This document shows, in pieces, positions 30,539 to 37,675 of a stretch of DNA of 42,085 nt. Made by a program: the position numbers and the translations under genes. Each line of letters starts with the position of its first letter. The first letter of the stretch is position 1. The stretch comes from Flavobacterium sp. Its GTDB lineage: Bacteria > Bacteroidota > Bacteroidia > Chitinophagales > Chitinophagaceae. The notes beneath the pieces are model-generated. The model saw only the letters and a list, made by a program, of their open reading frames with translations. It made no database searches and had not been told where the DNA came from. The stretch is from positions 1 to 42,085 of the forward strand of contig JASGCX010000005.1 of NCBI GenBank assembly GCA_030053925.1, in the 5' to 3' direction.

Positions 30539-32464
30539 TTACCAGTTTACAGTAACACCTAGGTTAAACAATGCAGGTAAAGCATTGTAACCAAGTACAT
30601 CAAAAAACTGTTTGTTGGTAATATTCTGAGCATCGGCAAATAGTTTTACTTGCTTGTTTATTTGGTAAGAGGCTGTTGCAGCCATTATAAAATAAGCATC
30701 CAAGCCTACATCGGCTTTTGCGTAGCCGCCTACATCTTTACGGTCGCTTACATATTTACCAGTTAAACTCACATACAACTTAGCTAAAGGTTGTACACCT
30801 ACCGTTAAGTTGGCTACATGCTTTGGCCTTCGCAATAAATAATTGTAAGTAACAGTGTCTTTATTAGTTACACGGTTTTGCGATGTTTCTTCACCTATAA
30901 GCAATGTGTAATTACCGGTAATAGTCAGTTTTTCAACTGGCTTTAGGGTTAGTTCGTACTCTAAGCCATTTACTTGTTGTTGAATGTAGTTGAAGTATTT
31001 AAACGTGATGTAGTTGTAATCTATACCATTATTTATCTTACGGTTAAAGTACACCAAACGAGTATTTACAAGTTTGTTTTGATATTGTACACCTGCCTCG
31101 TAGTTAATAGATTCTTCGGGCAATAATTTATTATTAAGGCTTAGTTGATACAAGCCTGGTGCTTTAAAACCAGTAGCAATGCTGCCAAAAATTCGCCAAT
31201 TATCATTAAAATTATAAGCAGGGTTAAAGGTATAAGTGTAGTTAAAATTGTAGCGACTATGTGTGTTTAATCTACCACCAAGTTCTACCGATAAATGCTT
31301 TTTGGCATCAATAAAACTTAGCGATGCATACATGCTTGTTTGGCTTACAGATGTATCTCTAAAAGTGCTGTTATATGACCCAAAAGATGATACACTTTTA
31401 TACGCACTATTGTAGCTACCATATCTATAATCTGCACCACTTAGCAAGTTAAAACCTGCGCCAAGTTTTACATTGGTATATAACTCTGCAAACTGGCTTG
31501 CAGCGTTATAATTGTTTAACGAAAAATATGTGGCACCTGCGGTGTAATTATCGTCGTACAAGCGTTTTAGCTTGGTGTATTGGTAATTGCCCACCAAGGT
31601 TACTACATCGTTTTTAAAGTTAAAACCAGCACCACTAATGGCACTTTTGTTATTAATGAAGTAGGCTTTTTTATCGGCAAATACACCAGCATCAATATCC
31701 GATTTGTATTGGCTAAACATGGTAAATGCTTTAAAGCTCAATTGTTGATTGGCTTGAAATTGTACCGTTGCATTTGCCACATTACCATTGTAACCATCTT
31801 TATCAAAATTACCAGTACCAGTAGCATCATTAGCACTGCTAATGCCGCTTGTGGTTAGCTTGGCATAGCGAGCTGTGTAGGTAAATTTATTTAGCTTACC
31901 ATACAACTGCACATTGGCTTTGTAGGTATTAAAGCTACCAGCAGTTAGGGTGGCTTTTCCTTCAAAAGGCTTGTTAATAGTGCTTTTCACGGTAATGATG
32001 TTTACCACACCAGCTACCGCATCGCTACCATACAAGGTACTTTGTGCGCCTTTACAAATTTCTATACGCTCAACATCGTTAATAGAAAACAAGTTCAAGT
32101 CGTAGTCATTGGTAATGGTACTTGGTTCATTTACAGGTATCCCATCAATCAGTATCAAGGTTCTACCAGCACTAGCACCACGCATGTACAAGGTTTGTAC
32201 GCTACCAGGGTTGTTAAAAGCGCCATTAATTACAAGGCCTGCTTGTTCGTTTAGCACTTGCGCTACCGATTTGCCAGTGTTTTGCTCAATTTGTGCTTTG
32301 GTAATTACAGTTACTACTTTACCCGTAGAATTTTGTTTTTGCGCCACTTTGTTGGCGGTAACAATTACATCGTTTAGCTGTTTGGTAGCAAGAGTGTCTT
32401 GCTGTGCAAGCAATACCGCTGCACTAAGCAATGTTGTTGAAAGGAGCGTTAATTTTTTGCTCAT
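30539..32464 (-). CDS. BtuB-like TonB-dependent receptor (cobalamin/corrinoid uptake)
   Basis: The 641-residue outer-membrane receptor has a signal peptide (LLSAAVLLAQ). A TonB box-like segment (LNDVIVTANK) leads into the plug domain: TGKVVTVITKAQIEQNTGKSVAQVLNEQAGL, MRGASAGRTLILIDGIPVNEP, and DVERIEICKGAQSTLYGSDAVAGVVNIIT. The 22-strand barrel follows, ending FNLGVTVNW with an aromatic last residue. It takes up a bulky ligand using TonB energy. A cobalamin riboswitch in its leader identifies the ligand as vitamin B12 or another corrinoid. It is a single gene: the next one downstream lies beyond a terminator. Confidence 0.92.
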   Translation of the reverse strand: MSKKLTLLSTTLLSAAVLLAQQDTLATKQLNDVIVTANKVAQKQNSTGKVVTVITKAQIEQNTGKSVAQVLNEQAGLVINGAFNNPGSVQTLYMRGASAGRTLILIDGIPVNEPSTITNDYDLNLFSINDVERIEICKGAQSTLYGSDAVAGVVNIITVKSTINKPFEGKATLTAGSFNTYKANVQLYGKLNKFTYTARYAKLTTSGISSANDATGTGNFDKDGYNGNVANATVQFQANQQLSFKAFTMFSQYKSDIDAGVFADKKAYFINNKSAISGAGFNFKNDVVTLVGNYQYTKLKRLYDDNYTAGATYFSLNNYNAASQFAELYTNVKLGAGFNLLSGADYRYGSYNSAYKSVSSFGSYNSTFRDTSVSQTSMYASLSFIDAKKHLSVELGGRLNTHSRYNFNYTYTFNPAYNFNDNWRIFGSIATGFKAPGLYQLSLNNKLLPEESINYEAGVQYQNKLVNTRLVYFNRKINNGIDYNYITFKYFNYIQQQVNGLEYELTLKPVEKLTITGNYTLLIGEETSQNRVTNKDTVTYNYLLRRPKHVANLTVGVQPLAKLYVSLTGKYVSDRKDVGGYAKADVGLDAYFIMAATASYQINKQVKLFADAQNITNKQFFDVLGYNALPALFNLGVTVNW

Positions 32465-32598
32465 TGTCTTTTAATTTTTAAAAGTGTAACAATGAGCTTT
32501 CAGGACAATAAAAAAACGGAGAAACATAAAGGGCCGTCTGCAGCAAGCCTTTTACATTCCATGCTTTTCACCCGAAAGCCGTGAATGATTTTGTAAAA

Positions 32599-33022
32599 GG
32601 CAGGTCTTCTGACTCGTTCTCTGCTAAAGCCTTCCCATTCTCTATTTGAACAGTGGCATCATTTTTAGCAGTGGTGAAAATGTAAAATGGTAAACGTCAA
32701 TTAATGTCTCACGTTTCAGGTTAAACATTGCACGTTAAACATTTCACGTTAAACATTTCACGTTAAACATTTCACGTTAAACATTTTACGTTAAACATTT
32801 CACGTTTCACATTTCACGTTAAACATTTCACATTTCACATTTAACGTTAAACATTTCACGTCTCACGTCTCACATTTCACGTTAAACATTTCACGTTTCA
32901 CATTTCACATTTCACGTCTCACATTTCACATTTCACGTCTCACATTTCACGTCTCACGTTATGAACTTACAGCTACGGGGATAGTTTTGGATTTTCACCA
33001 AATTCCCTTTTAATCTTGGGGC
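32599..33022 (-). ncRNA. Cobalamin riboswitch with a repeat-expanded variable arm
   Basis: Both halves of the B12 element are readable on the minus strand. The 5' half (33022 down to 32967) has AAAAGGGAA, GGTGAAAATCC, a CCCCG and GCTGTAA. The 3' half has GCCACTG (32657-32651), GGGAAGGC (about 32636-32629) and the B12 box AGTCAGAAGACCTGCC (32614-32599), an exact consensus match. The two are 309 bases apart where a variable stem of a few tens of bases is usual, and a heptamer array fills the gap. Downstream, a GACGG/CCGTT stem with a T-run (32540-32505) is a candidate terminator in the expression platform, and a longer CCTTTTACATTC/GAATG-TGTAAAAGG pairing (32550-32600) could be the alternative fold. 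Confidence 0.88.
32710..32961. repeat. Array of 36 heptamers in perfect phase
   Basis: 252 bp divide exactly into 36 seven-base units with no insertion or deletion. Plus-strand units are mainly CACGTTA, AACATTT, CACATTT, CACGTTT and CACGTCT, with a few single-base variants. The first part alternates CACGTTA/AACATTT (a 14-bp period). The second part mixes CACATTT and CACGTCT. It lies within the riboswitch transcript. Confidence 0.92.
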
Positions 33023-33563
33023 AAATGTTTTTGTAACAAGCGGCAGAAATACTATTCAACTTTGGTGTAGCCTGTGCCCAGTTAGCCAGGCATCTGCACT
33101 TGTACGTTTAGTACACTGTGCTGCTTTTATCAAAGCGTAGTAGTATTTACATTGCGTAAGGCTACAATATTTTTCACCTCTAGAACCAAATACAATGCAA
33201 ATGTGTAGGCTAGCTGCCTAATGCACAAATAAGGTTTTCAACAAAGTAGTAACGCAGCAACTAAGCAAGGGGGTAATTAGCAGGTGCATAGCATAAAGGC
33301 AGTTTTATAAAATTGCTGCTATACACCTACAAGCAGCCGCTTAACTGATGCGTATTAAAATACAGGTTTACACTGCCAACAGTGGGCGAAAATTGGATAA
33401 CTATGGTGTTGTAGATAATACCGAGTGCAGTGTGAGAACAGGAACCAAAGCGATGTAGGGGCGGGCCTATTGTCTGTTAACTATAAACTTTCTTCCTGCA
33501 CATTTTTCACTTTGAACTATTGATTACATTGCCGATAAATACTACAAACAAAACCATTACTAC
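33023..33563. other. Intergenic region upstream of the riboswitch
   Basis: No coding frame supported. It must hold the receptor promoter (minus strand), but no good TAnnTTTG box was found. An 11-bp stem with one mismatch (GGTGCATAGCA at 33283-33293 with TGCTATACACC at 33317-33327) encloses a second self-complementary tract, GCAGTTTTATAAAATTGC. It could be a terminator-less structured RNA or an operator. Confidence 0.4.
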
Positions 33564-34145
33564 ATGAAGCAATTGATTGTTTTTTTAGCCTTTAACGCCA
33601 TGGCAGTAACAGTATTTAGCCAAAAGATTAGTTATGATGTATCATTTGGTGTAGGCACAAGTAGTTTTATAATGCCAAAAACGGTGGGCGGTAGTACTAG
33701 CTACCAATCATCTGATAGCTATCAATTTGGTGTTAGTTATACAAGGCAGTTGCATCGTAATTTATGGCTTAACACAGGTGCCAGATGGCTGCATACTTTT
33801 GTTTTAACCACAGTTACCGAGTATTTAAGCAACAACATAACTAGCTATAGTTACAACTTTAATTTAGTAACCATCCCTTTGCAATTAAAGTACCATTGCA
33901 CCAAACATTTTATGGTACTTGGTGGTCCAATGATAGATGTAGATGTTAATAGTAATCGGGTTATTACTAATCAATCAGGCGTTGGGTTAGGGTTTGCTAT
34001 TGGCTATCAAGTAGCCCTTGGTAATACATTCAATATCATGTTATCACCTCATGTAGACCTACACAACAACTTTACCTTTAAAAAAACAAACACCACAAGT
34101 ACCATATTAGATGCTGGCATTAAGCTAGCCATTGGGTTTAAGTAG
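33564..34145 (+). CDS. Small outer-membrane beta-barrel protein
   Basis: 193 residues with a signal peptide (MKQLIVFLAFNAMAVTVFSQ). The mature part alternates hydrophobic residues in about eight strands (SYDVSFGVGTSSF, YQFGVSYTRQLHRNLWLNTGARW, FNLVTIPLQLKYHC, FAIGYQVALG, FNIMLSPHVD, LDAGIKLAIGFK), as in the eight-stranded OmpX/porin-like family of Bacteroidota. It would sit in the outer membrane. Ligand or role cannot be told. It stands alone; the next gene follows after 60 bp and has an unusual start. Confidence 0.7.
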   Translation: MKQLIVFLAFNAMAVTVFSQKISYDVSFGVGTSSFIMPKTVGGSTSYQSSDSYQFGVSYTRQLHRNLWLNTGARWLHTFVLTTVTEYLSNNITSYSYNFNLVTIPLQLKYHCTKHFMVLGGPMIDVDVNSNRVITNQSGVGLGFAIGYQVALGNTFNIMLSPHVDLHNNFTFKKTNTTSTILDAGIKLAIGFK

Positions 34146-34205
34146 AGATGTAAGAATTTGGAGTTTGAAATTTGAAATTCACTATTAGCTAATACCTATT
34201 AACCA

Positions 34206-34598
34206 TTGACAAACAGAAATAAGCATATAGCCATTACCATAGTGATTGCAACAGTTTGGCTTGCTAATGGACTTTTATGCAAAGTACTTAACCTAGTACC
34301 TAGGCACGAACTAATTGTTGCTCGCATTTTAGGCAAAAGCTATTCAAGACCATTAACCATACTTATTGGACTATCTGAAATAATAATAGCCATTTGGACA
34401 TTGACCAAGATTCAATTGAAGCTAAATGCTATTGCACAGATGGCCATAGTAGCAACCATGAACATGATAGAATTTATGCTTGCGCCCGACCTTTTATTGT
34501 GGGGCAAATTCAATGCTTTTTTCGCTTTCCTATTTATTTTAGTGGTTTACTACAACCAATTTGTATTGAACAAACAACTTAAACAAACATCAAACTAA
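34206..34598 (+). CDS. DoxX-like membrane protein
   Basis: 130 residues and four membrane helices (AITIVIATVWLANGLLCKVL, PLTILIGLSEIIIAIWTL, AIAQMAIVATMNMIEF, FNAFFAFLFILVVYYNQF), matching the DoxX-like family seen in Bacteroidota. The best start is TTG at 34206; the next ATG would remove most of the protein. Its TAA overlaps the ATG of the DUF2071 gene (TAATG), so the two are translationally coupled. Function unknown; some DoxX proteins take part in membrane redox complexes. Confidence 0.7.
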   Translation: MTNRNKHIAITIVIATVWLANGLLCKVLNLVPRHELIVARILGKSYSRPLTILIGLSEIIIAIWTLTKIQLKLNAIAQMAIVATMNMIEFMLAPDLLLWGKFNAFFAFLFILVVYYNQFVLNKQLKQTSN

Positions 34599-35332
34599 TG
34601 GAGTTTTTTAAAAACCATCCTTTTGCGGTAGAAGCATATTTTGAGAGTTCGTTGGTGTTTACTTTTGCCGTGGCAAAAGAGGAATTACAACACCTAATAC
34701 CCGAATGTTTAGAACTAGACACTTTTGAAGACAAATGGGCTTTTATAGCGGTAGCCATGGTGCAAACAAAAAACTTAAAACCCAAAGGTTTTCCTGCTTT
34801 TATGGGTAATGATTTTTTTCTTATTGGCTATCGCATTTTTGTGCGTTACACTAACAATGCGGGTAAAAGATTAAGGGGTTTATACATCCTAAAATCTGAG
34901 ACGAACAAAAAGAAAATGTTTTTTTTGGGAAATATATTCACGCATTACAACTACACTACTACCGATATTTTAAATACCACAGAGAATAATTTGCAAACCA
35001 TTCGCTCTACTAAATCAAAATTTGAGGTAGTGATAAACACAAAAGAAACCAACGCCCATCTTCCTGCCAATTCACCTTTTACCAATTGGAAAGATGCTAG
35101 AAGGTTTGCGGGACCACTGCCATTTACATTCACTTACAATACAACAAACAAAACGGTTTTAATTATTGAAGGTGTGCGAGAAAACTGGCAACCTAAACCA
35201 ATTGCAGTGAAAAGTTACTATTTTGAATTTTTAAAGTCGCTAAACCTGCAGCAGGTAGTGCTTGCAAATGCGTTTGAAATTAAGAATATTCCATACTATT
35301 GGAAAAAAGGAAAACTAGAGCAATGGACTTAA
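34598..35332 (+). CDS. DUF2071 (YqjF-like) protein
   Basis: 244 residues. The family is related in fold to acetoacetate decarboxylase, usually cytosolic and of unknown substrate. Visible family features are FTFAVAKEELQHLIPECLELDTFEDKWAFIAVAMVQTKN near the start, FFLIGYRIFVRYTNNAGKRLRGLYILKSETN in the middle, and a C-terminal IPYYWKKGKL. It is the second of four overlapping genes: TAATG junction with the DoxX-like gene, 10-bp overlap with the methyltransferase. Confidence 0.75.
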   Translation: MEFFKNHPFAVEAYFESSLVFTFAVAKEELQHLIPECLELDTFEDKWAFIAVAMVQTKNLKPKGFPAFMGNDFFLIGYRIFVRYTNNAGKRLRGLYILKSETNKKKMFFLGNIFTHYNYTTTDILNTTENNLQTIRSTKSKFEVVINTKETNAHLPANSPFTNWKDARRFAGPLPFTFTYNTTNKTVLIIEGVRENWQPKPIAVKSYYFEFLKSLNLQQVVLANAFEIKNIPYYWKKGKLEQWT

Positions 35333-36078
35333 AAAGAAAGCCCTTACAAGGTGTTGCTAATATCATTCGCTTTAACTGGCATTTTTACCTAGTTGCAGTT
35401 CTAGTGTTTGTTGGTTTCATTTATGCGCAACAATTACTACCAAAAGCATTACAATTATATGTTTTTTGGCTACTTGTATTAGCTATTGTAAATGTTGTCA
35501 TGTCACTGCTTGTTTCCTTTTATGTGTATGATATTTCAAACCTCTATCAGCTCAATTGGTTGCCAAATGCTAGCAACAAAAAAGTACTTAATATTCATGC
35601 AGGTTTCGATGAAACAAGTATGCTGATAAAGTGCAAATACCAACAAACAGCATTAACCATTTGCGATTTCTATAATCCTCAAAAACACACCGAAATATCT
35701 ATCAAACGAGCGAGGAAAGCATACCCACCAATACCTAACACCATTCATGTGGCAACTGAAAATTTACCATTTGAAAATAATAGTTTTGATGTTGTTGCAG
35801 TGATATTTTCAGCACATGAAATAAGAGACAAAGAAGAGCGAATTGAGTTTTTTAAAGAACTAGCTAGAGTAATAAAAGCGACAGGGCAAATTGTAATTAC
35901 AGAACACCTAAGAGACACCAACAACTTTCTTGCTTACGCTATTGGCTTTTTTCACTTTTATTCAAAAGCTAGCTGGTTAAGCACTTTTGCGCAAGCCAAC
36001 TTAACAGTAACTGCCGAAACAAAAACAACGCCTTTTGTAACCACATTTATACTAACAACTAATGGAAATTCACTTTAA
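35323..36078 (+). CDS. SAM-dependent methyltransferase with N-terminal membrane helices
   Basis: 251 residues from the ATG at 35323, which overlaps the previous gene by 10 bp. Two N-terminal membrane helices (FYLVAVLVFVGFIYAQQLL and LQLYVFWLLVLAIVNVVMSLLVSF) anchor a class I methyltransferase domain. VLNIHAGFDETS replaces the usual E/D-x-G-x-G-x-G loop 1 in a degenerate form. NLPFENNSFDVVAVIFSAHEIRD is the motif II/III region, and LARVIKATGQIVITEHLRDT resembles UbiE-type enzymes. The substrate may be a lipid given the membrane helices, which is an inference. Confidence 0.72.
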   Translation: MDLKRKPLQGVANIIRFNWHFYLVAVLVFVGFIYAQQLLPKALQLYVFWLLVLAIVNVVMSLLVSFYVYDISNLYQLNWLPNASNKKVLNIHAGFDETSMLIKCKYQQTALTICDFYNPQKHTEISIKRARKAYPPIPNTIHVATENLPFENNSFDVVAVIFSAHEIRDKEERIEFFKELARVIKATGQIVITEHLRDTNNFLAYAIGFFHFYSKASWLSTFAQANLTVTAETKTTPFVTTFILTTNGNSL

Positions 36079-36457
36079 AATAATAGGCATTATACTCATT
36101 GCGCTTGCCTTAGTACACGTTATATTTCCCAAATACTTTAACTGGCAAAAAGAACTGCAATCTTTAAGTTTAGTTAATAAACAAATCATGCTAGTTCATA
36201 CATTCTTTATTGCGCTTACTGTTTTTTTAATGGGCTTACTCTGTTTAACATCATCAACAGAACTGATTACAACCAAACTAGGTAAAACCATATCACTAGG
36301 GCTAGGTATTTTTTGGTCTATTAGATTGTTCATTCAATTCTTTGGCTATTCAGCAGCACTGTGGAAAGGAAAACCCTTCGAAACAATTGTGCACATTGTG
36401 TTTTCAATTCTTTGGATATACCTAAGTGGCATCTTTATTTGGGTAGGTGTGCATTGA
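36062..36457 (+). CDS. Small membrane protein, last gene of the four-gene operon
   Basis: 131 residues with four membrane helices (IIGIILIALALVHVIFP, LVHTFFIALTVFLMGLLCL, ISLGLGIFWSIRLFIQFF, IVHIVFSILWIYLSGIFIW). Its start overlaps the methyltransferase by 17 bp. Not recognised beyond this. The conserved-looking overlap pattern suggests that all four products work in one membrane process. The stretch 36458-36608 up to apbE holds no gene. Confidence 0.65.
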   Translation: MEIHFKIIGIILIALALVHVIFPKYFNWQKELQSLSLVNKQIMLVHTFFIALTVFLMGLLCLTSSTELITTKLGKTISLGLGIFWSIRLFIQFFGYSAALWKGKPFETIVHIVFSILWIYLSGIFIWVGVH

Positions 36458-36608
36458 TTTTATCTATTTATTGCGGCAGTCTTTTTTCTAGCTATGCTGC
36501 ACGCATCTTTAAAATATACACCCACTTGCAGCAATTACCTGTTTATTTGCAAGGGGCTAGCGTTCAGTAATATTGGCAGCCATCTATCACTTCATTTATT
36601 ATATAGCT

Positions 36609-37628
36609 ATGGCATCGGTAAGGCATTTACAAATGACATTCACTTTGCTGGCAATGGGGCTTTTGCTTACAAGCCAAGCGCAGGTATTGCGTAAGCGTAC
36701 TACATTGTTGATGGGTAGCAGGTTTGACATTACCATTGTAGCCAAAGATTCGGCAACCGCAGAACAGTATATTGACACAGTAATTGCAGAAGTACGTAGG
36801 ATAGAGTATTTAATATCTGACTGGAAAGCCGAAACCCAAATATCAGCCGTAAACCGCAATGCTGGCATAGCACCTGTAAGGGTAGACAGAGAAGTATTTG
36901 AACTTACCCAAAGGGGCATAGAATGGTCTTGGCGCACCAATGGTGCTTTTGATATAAGCTTTGCCGCAATGGATAGAATATGGCATTTTGATGGCTCTAT
37001 GACCGCTATGCCTACCCCCGAAGCTATAAAACAATCGGTAGCAAAAGTGGGCTATCAAAACATCATCTTAGACTCAATTAACACTACCATTTTTCTAAAG
37101 ATGCCCGGTATGAAGATAGGCTTTGGTGCCCTTGGCGAAGGCTATGCCGCCGACCAATGTAGAGCCATGATGCTGGCTAAAGGTGTACAAGCAGGCATTG
37201 TAAATGGCTCTGGCGATATGAGTACTTGGGGCAAGCAACCCAACGGTAAACATTGGAATATTGGCATTACCAATCCTGTACAGAAGAACAAACTATTAGG
37301 CATTGTACCATTAAAAGGTGGTTCAGTTACCACATCGGGTAGTTACGAGAAGTTTGTTGTGTTTAATGGTAAAAGATACTCGCACATTATTAACCCTGCT
37401 ACCGGCTATCCGGCTACTGGGCTATGCAGTGTTACGGTATTTGGCCCTAGTACTGAAATGTGTAACGGCTTTAGCACATCGCTGATGGTACTTGGTAAAG
37501 AAGCAGGCTTACAATTGATACATCAATACCCTGCTTATAGCTGCATTATGGTAGCAGATGATGGCAAAGTATATACCTCTAATAAGAAGATGTTGCTGGC
37601 AAATAAACGCTTAACATCTTCGCAATAA
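36609..37628 (+). CDS. apbE: FAD:protein FMN transferase
   Basis: ApbE covalently attaches FMN to a Thr in periplasmic or extracytosolic proteins, using FAD and Mg2+. From ATG 36609 the protein has 339 residues with a signal peptide (FTLLAMGLLLTSQAQ). Family motifs: TTLLMGSRFDITI, FDISFAAMDRIWHF, GFGALGEGYAADQCRAMM, NGSGDMSTWGKQP, SVTTSGSYEKF, YSHIINPATGYPA, and MCNGFSTSLMVLG. ATG 36633 is an alternative start. It converges on the DUF2271/PepSY operon, whose DUF2271 protein carries a fitting acceptor motif. Confidence 0.93.
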   Translation: MASVRHLQMTFTLLAMGLLLTSQAQVLRKRTTLLMGSRFDITIVAKDSATAEQYIDTVIAEVRRIEYLISDWKAETQISAVNRNAGIAPVRVDREVFELTQRGIEWSWRTNGAFDISFAAMDRIWHFDGSMTAMPTPEAIKQSVAKVGYQNIILDSINTTIFLKMPGMKIGFGALGEGYAADQCRAMMLAKGVQAGIVNGSGDMSTWGKQPNGKHWNIGITNPVQKNKLLGIVPLKGGSVTTSGSYEKFVVFNGKRYSHIINPATGYPATGLCSVTVFGPSTEMCNGFSTSLMVLGKEAGLQLIHQYPAYSCIMVADDGKVYTSNKKMLLANKRLTSSQ

Positions 37629-37675
37629 TTTTCTAAACTGCTACGCCCAAATCTTATAATTGTTTACATGTTTTA

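Noticed and set aside
32710-32961. Heptamer array considered as a CRISPR
   Set aside because: Units are 7 bp with no spacers and no cas genes nearby.
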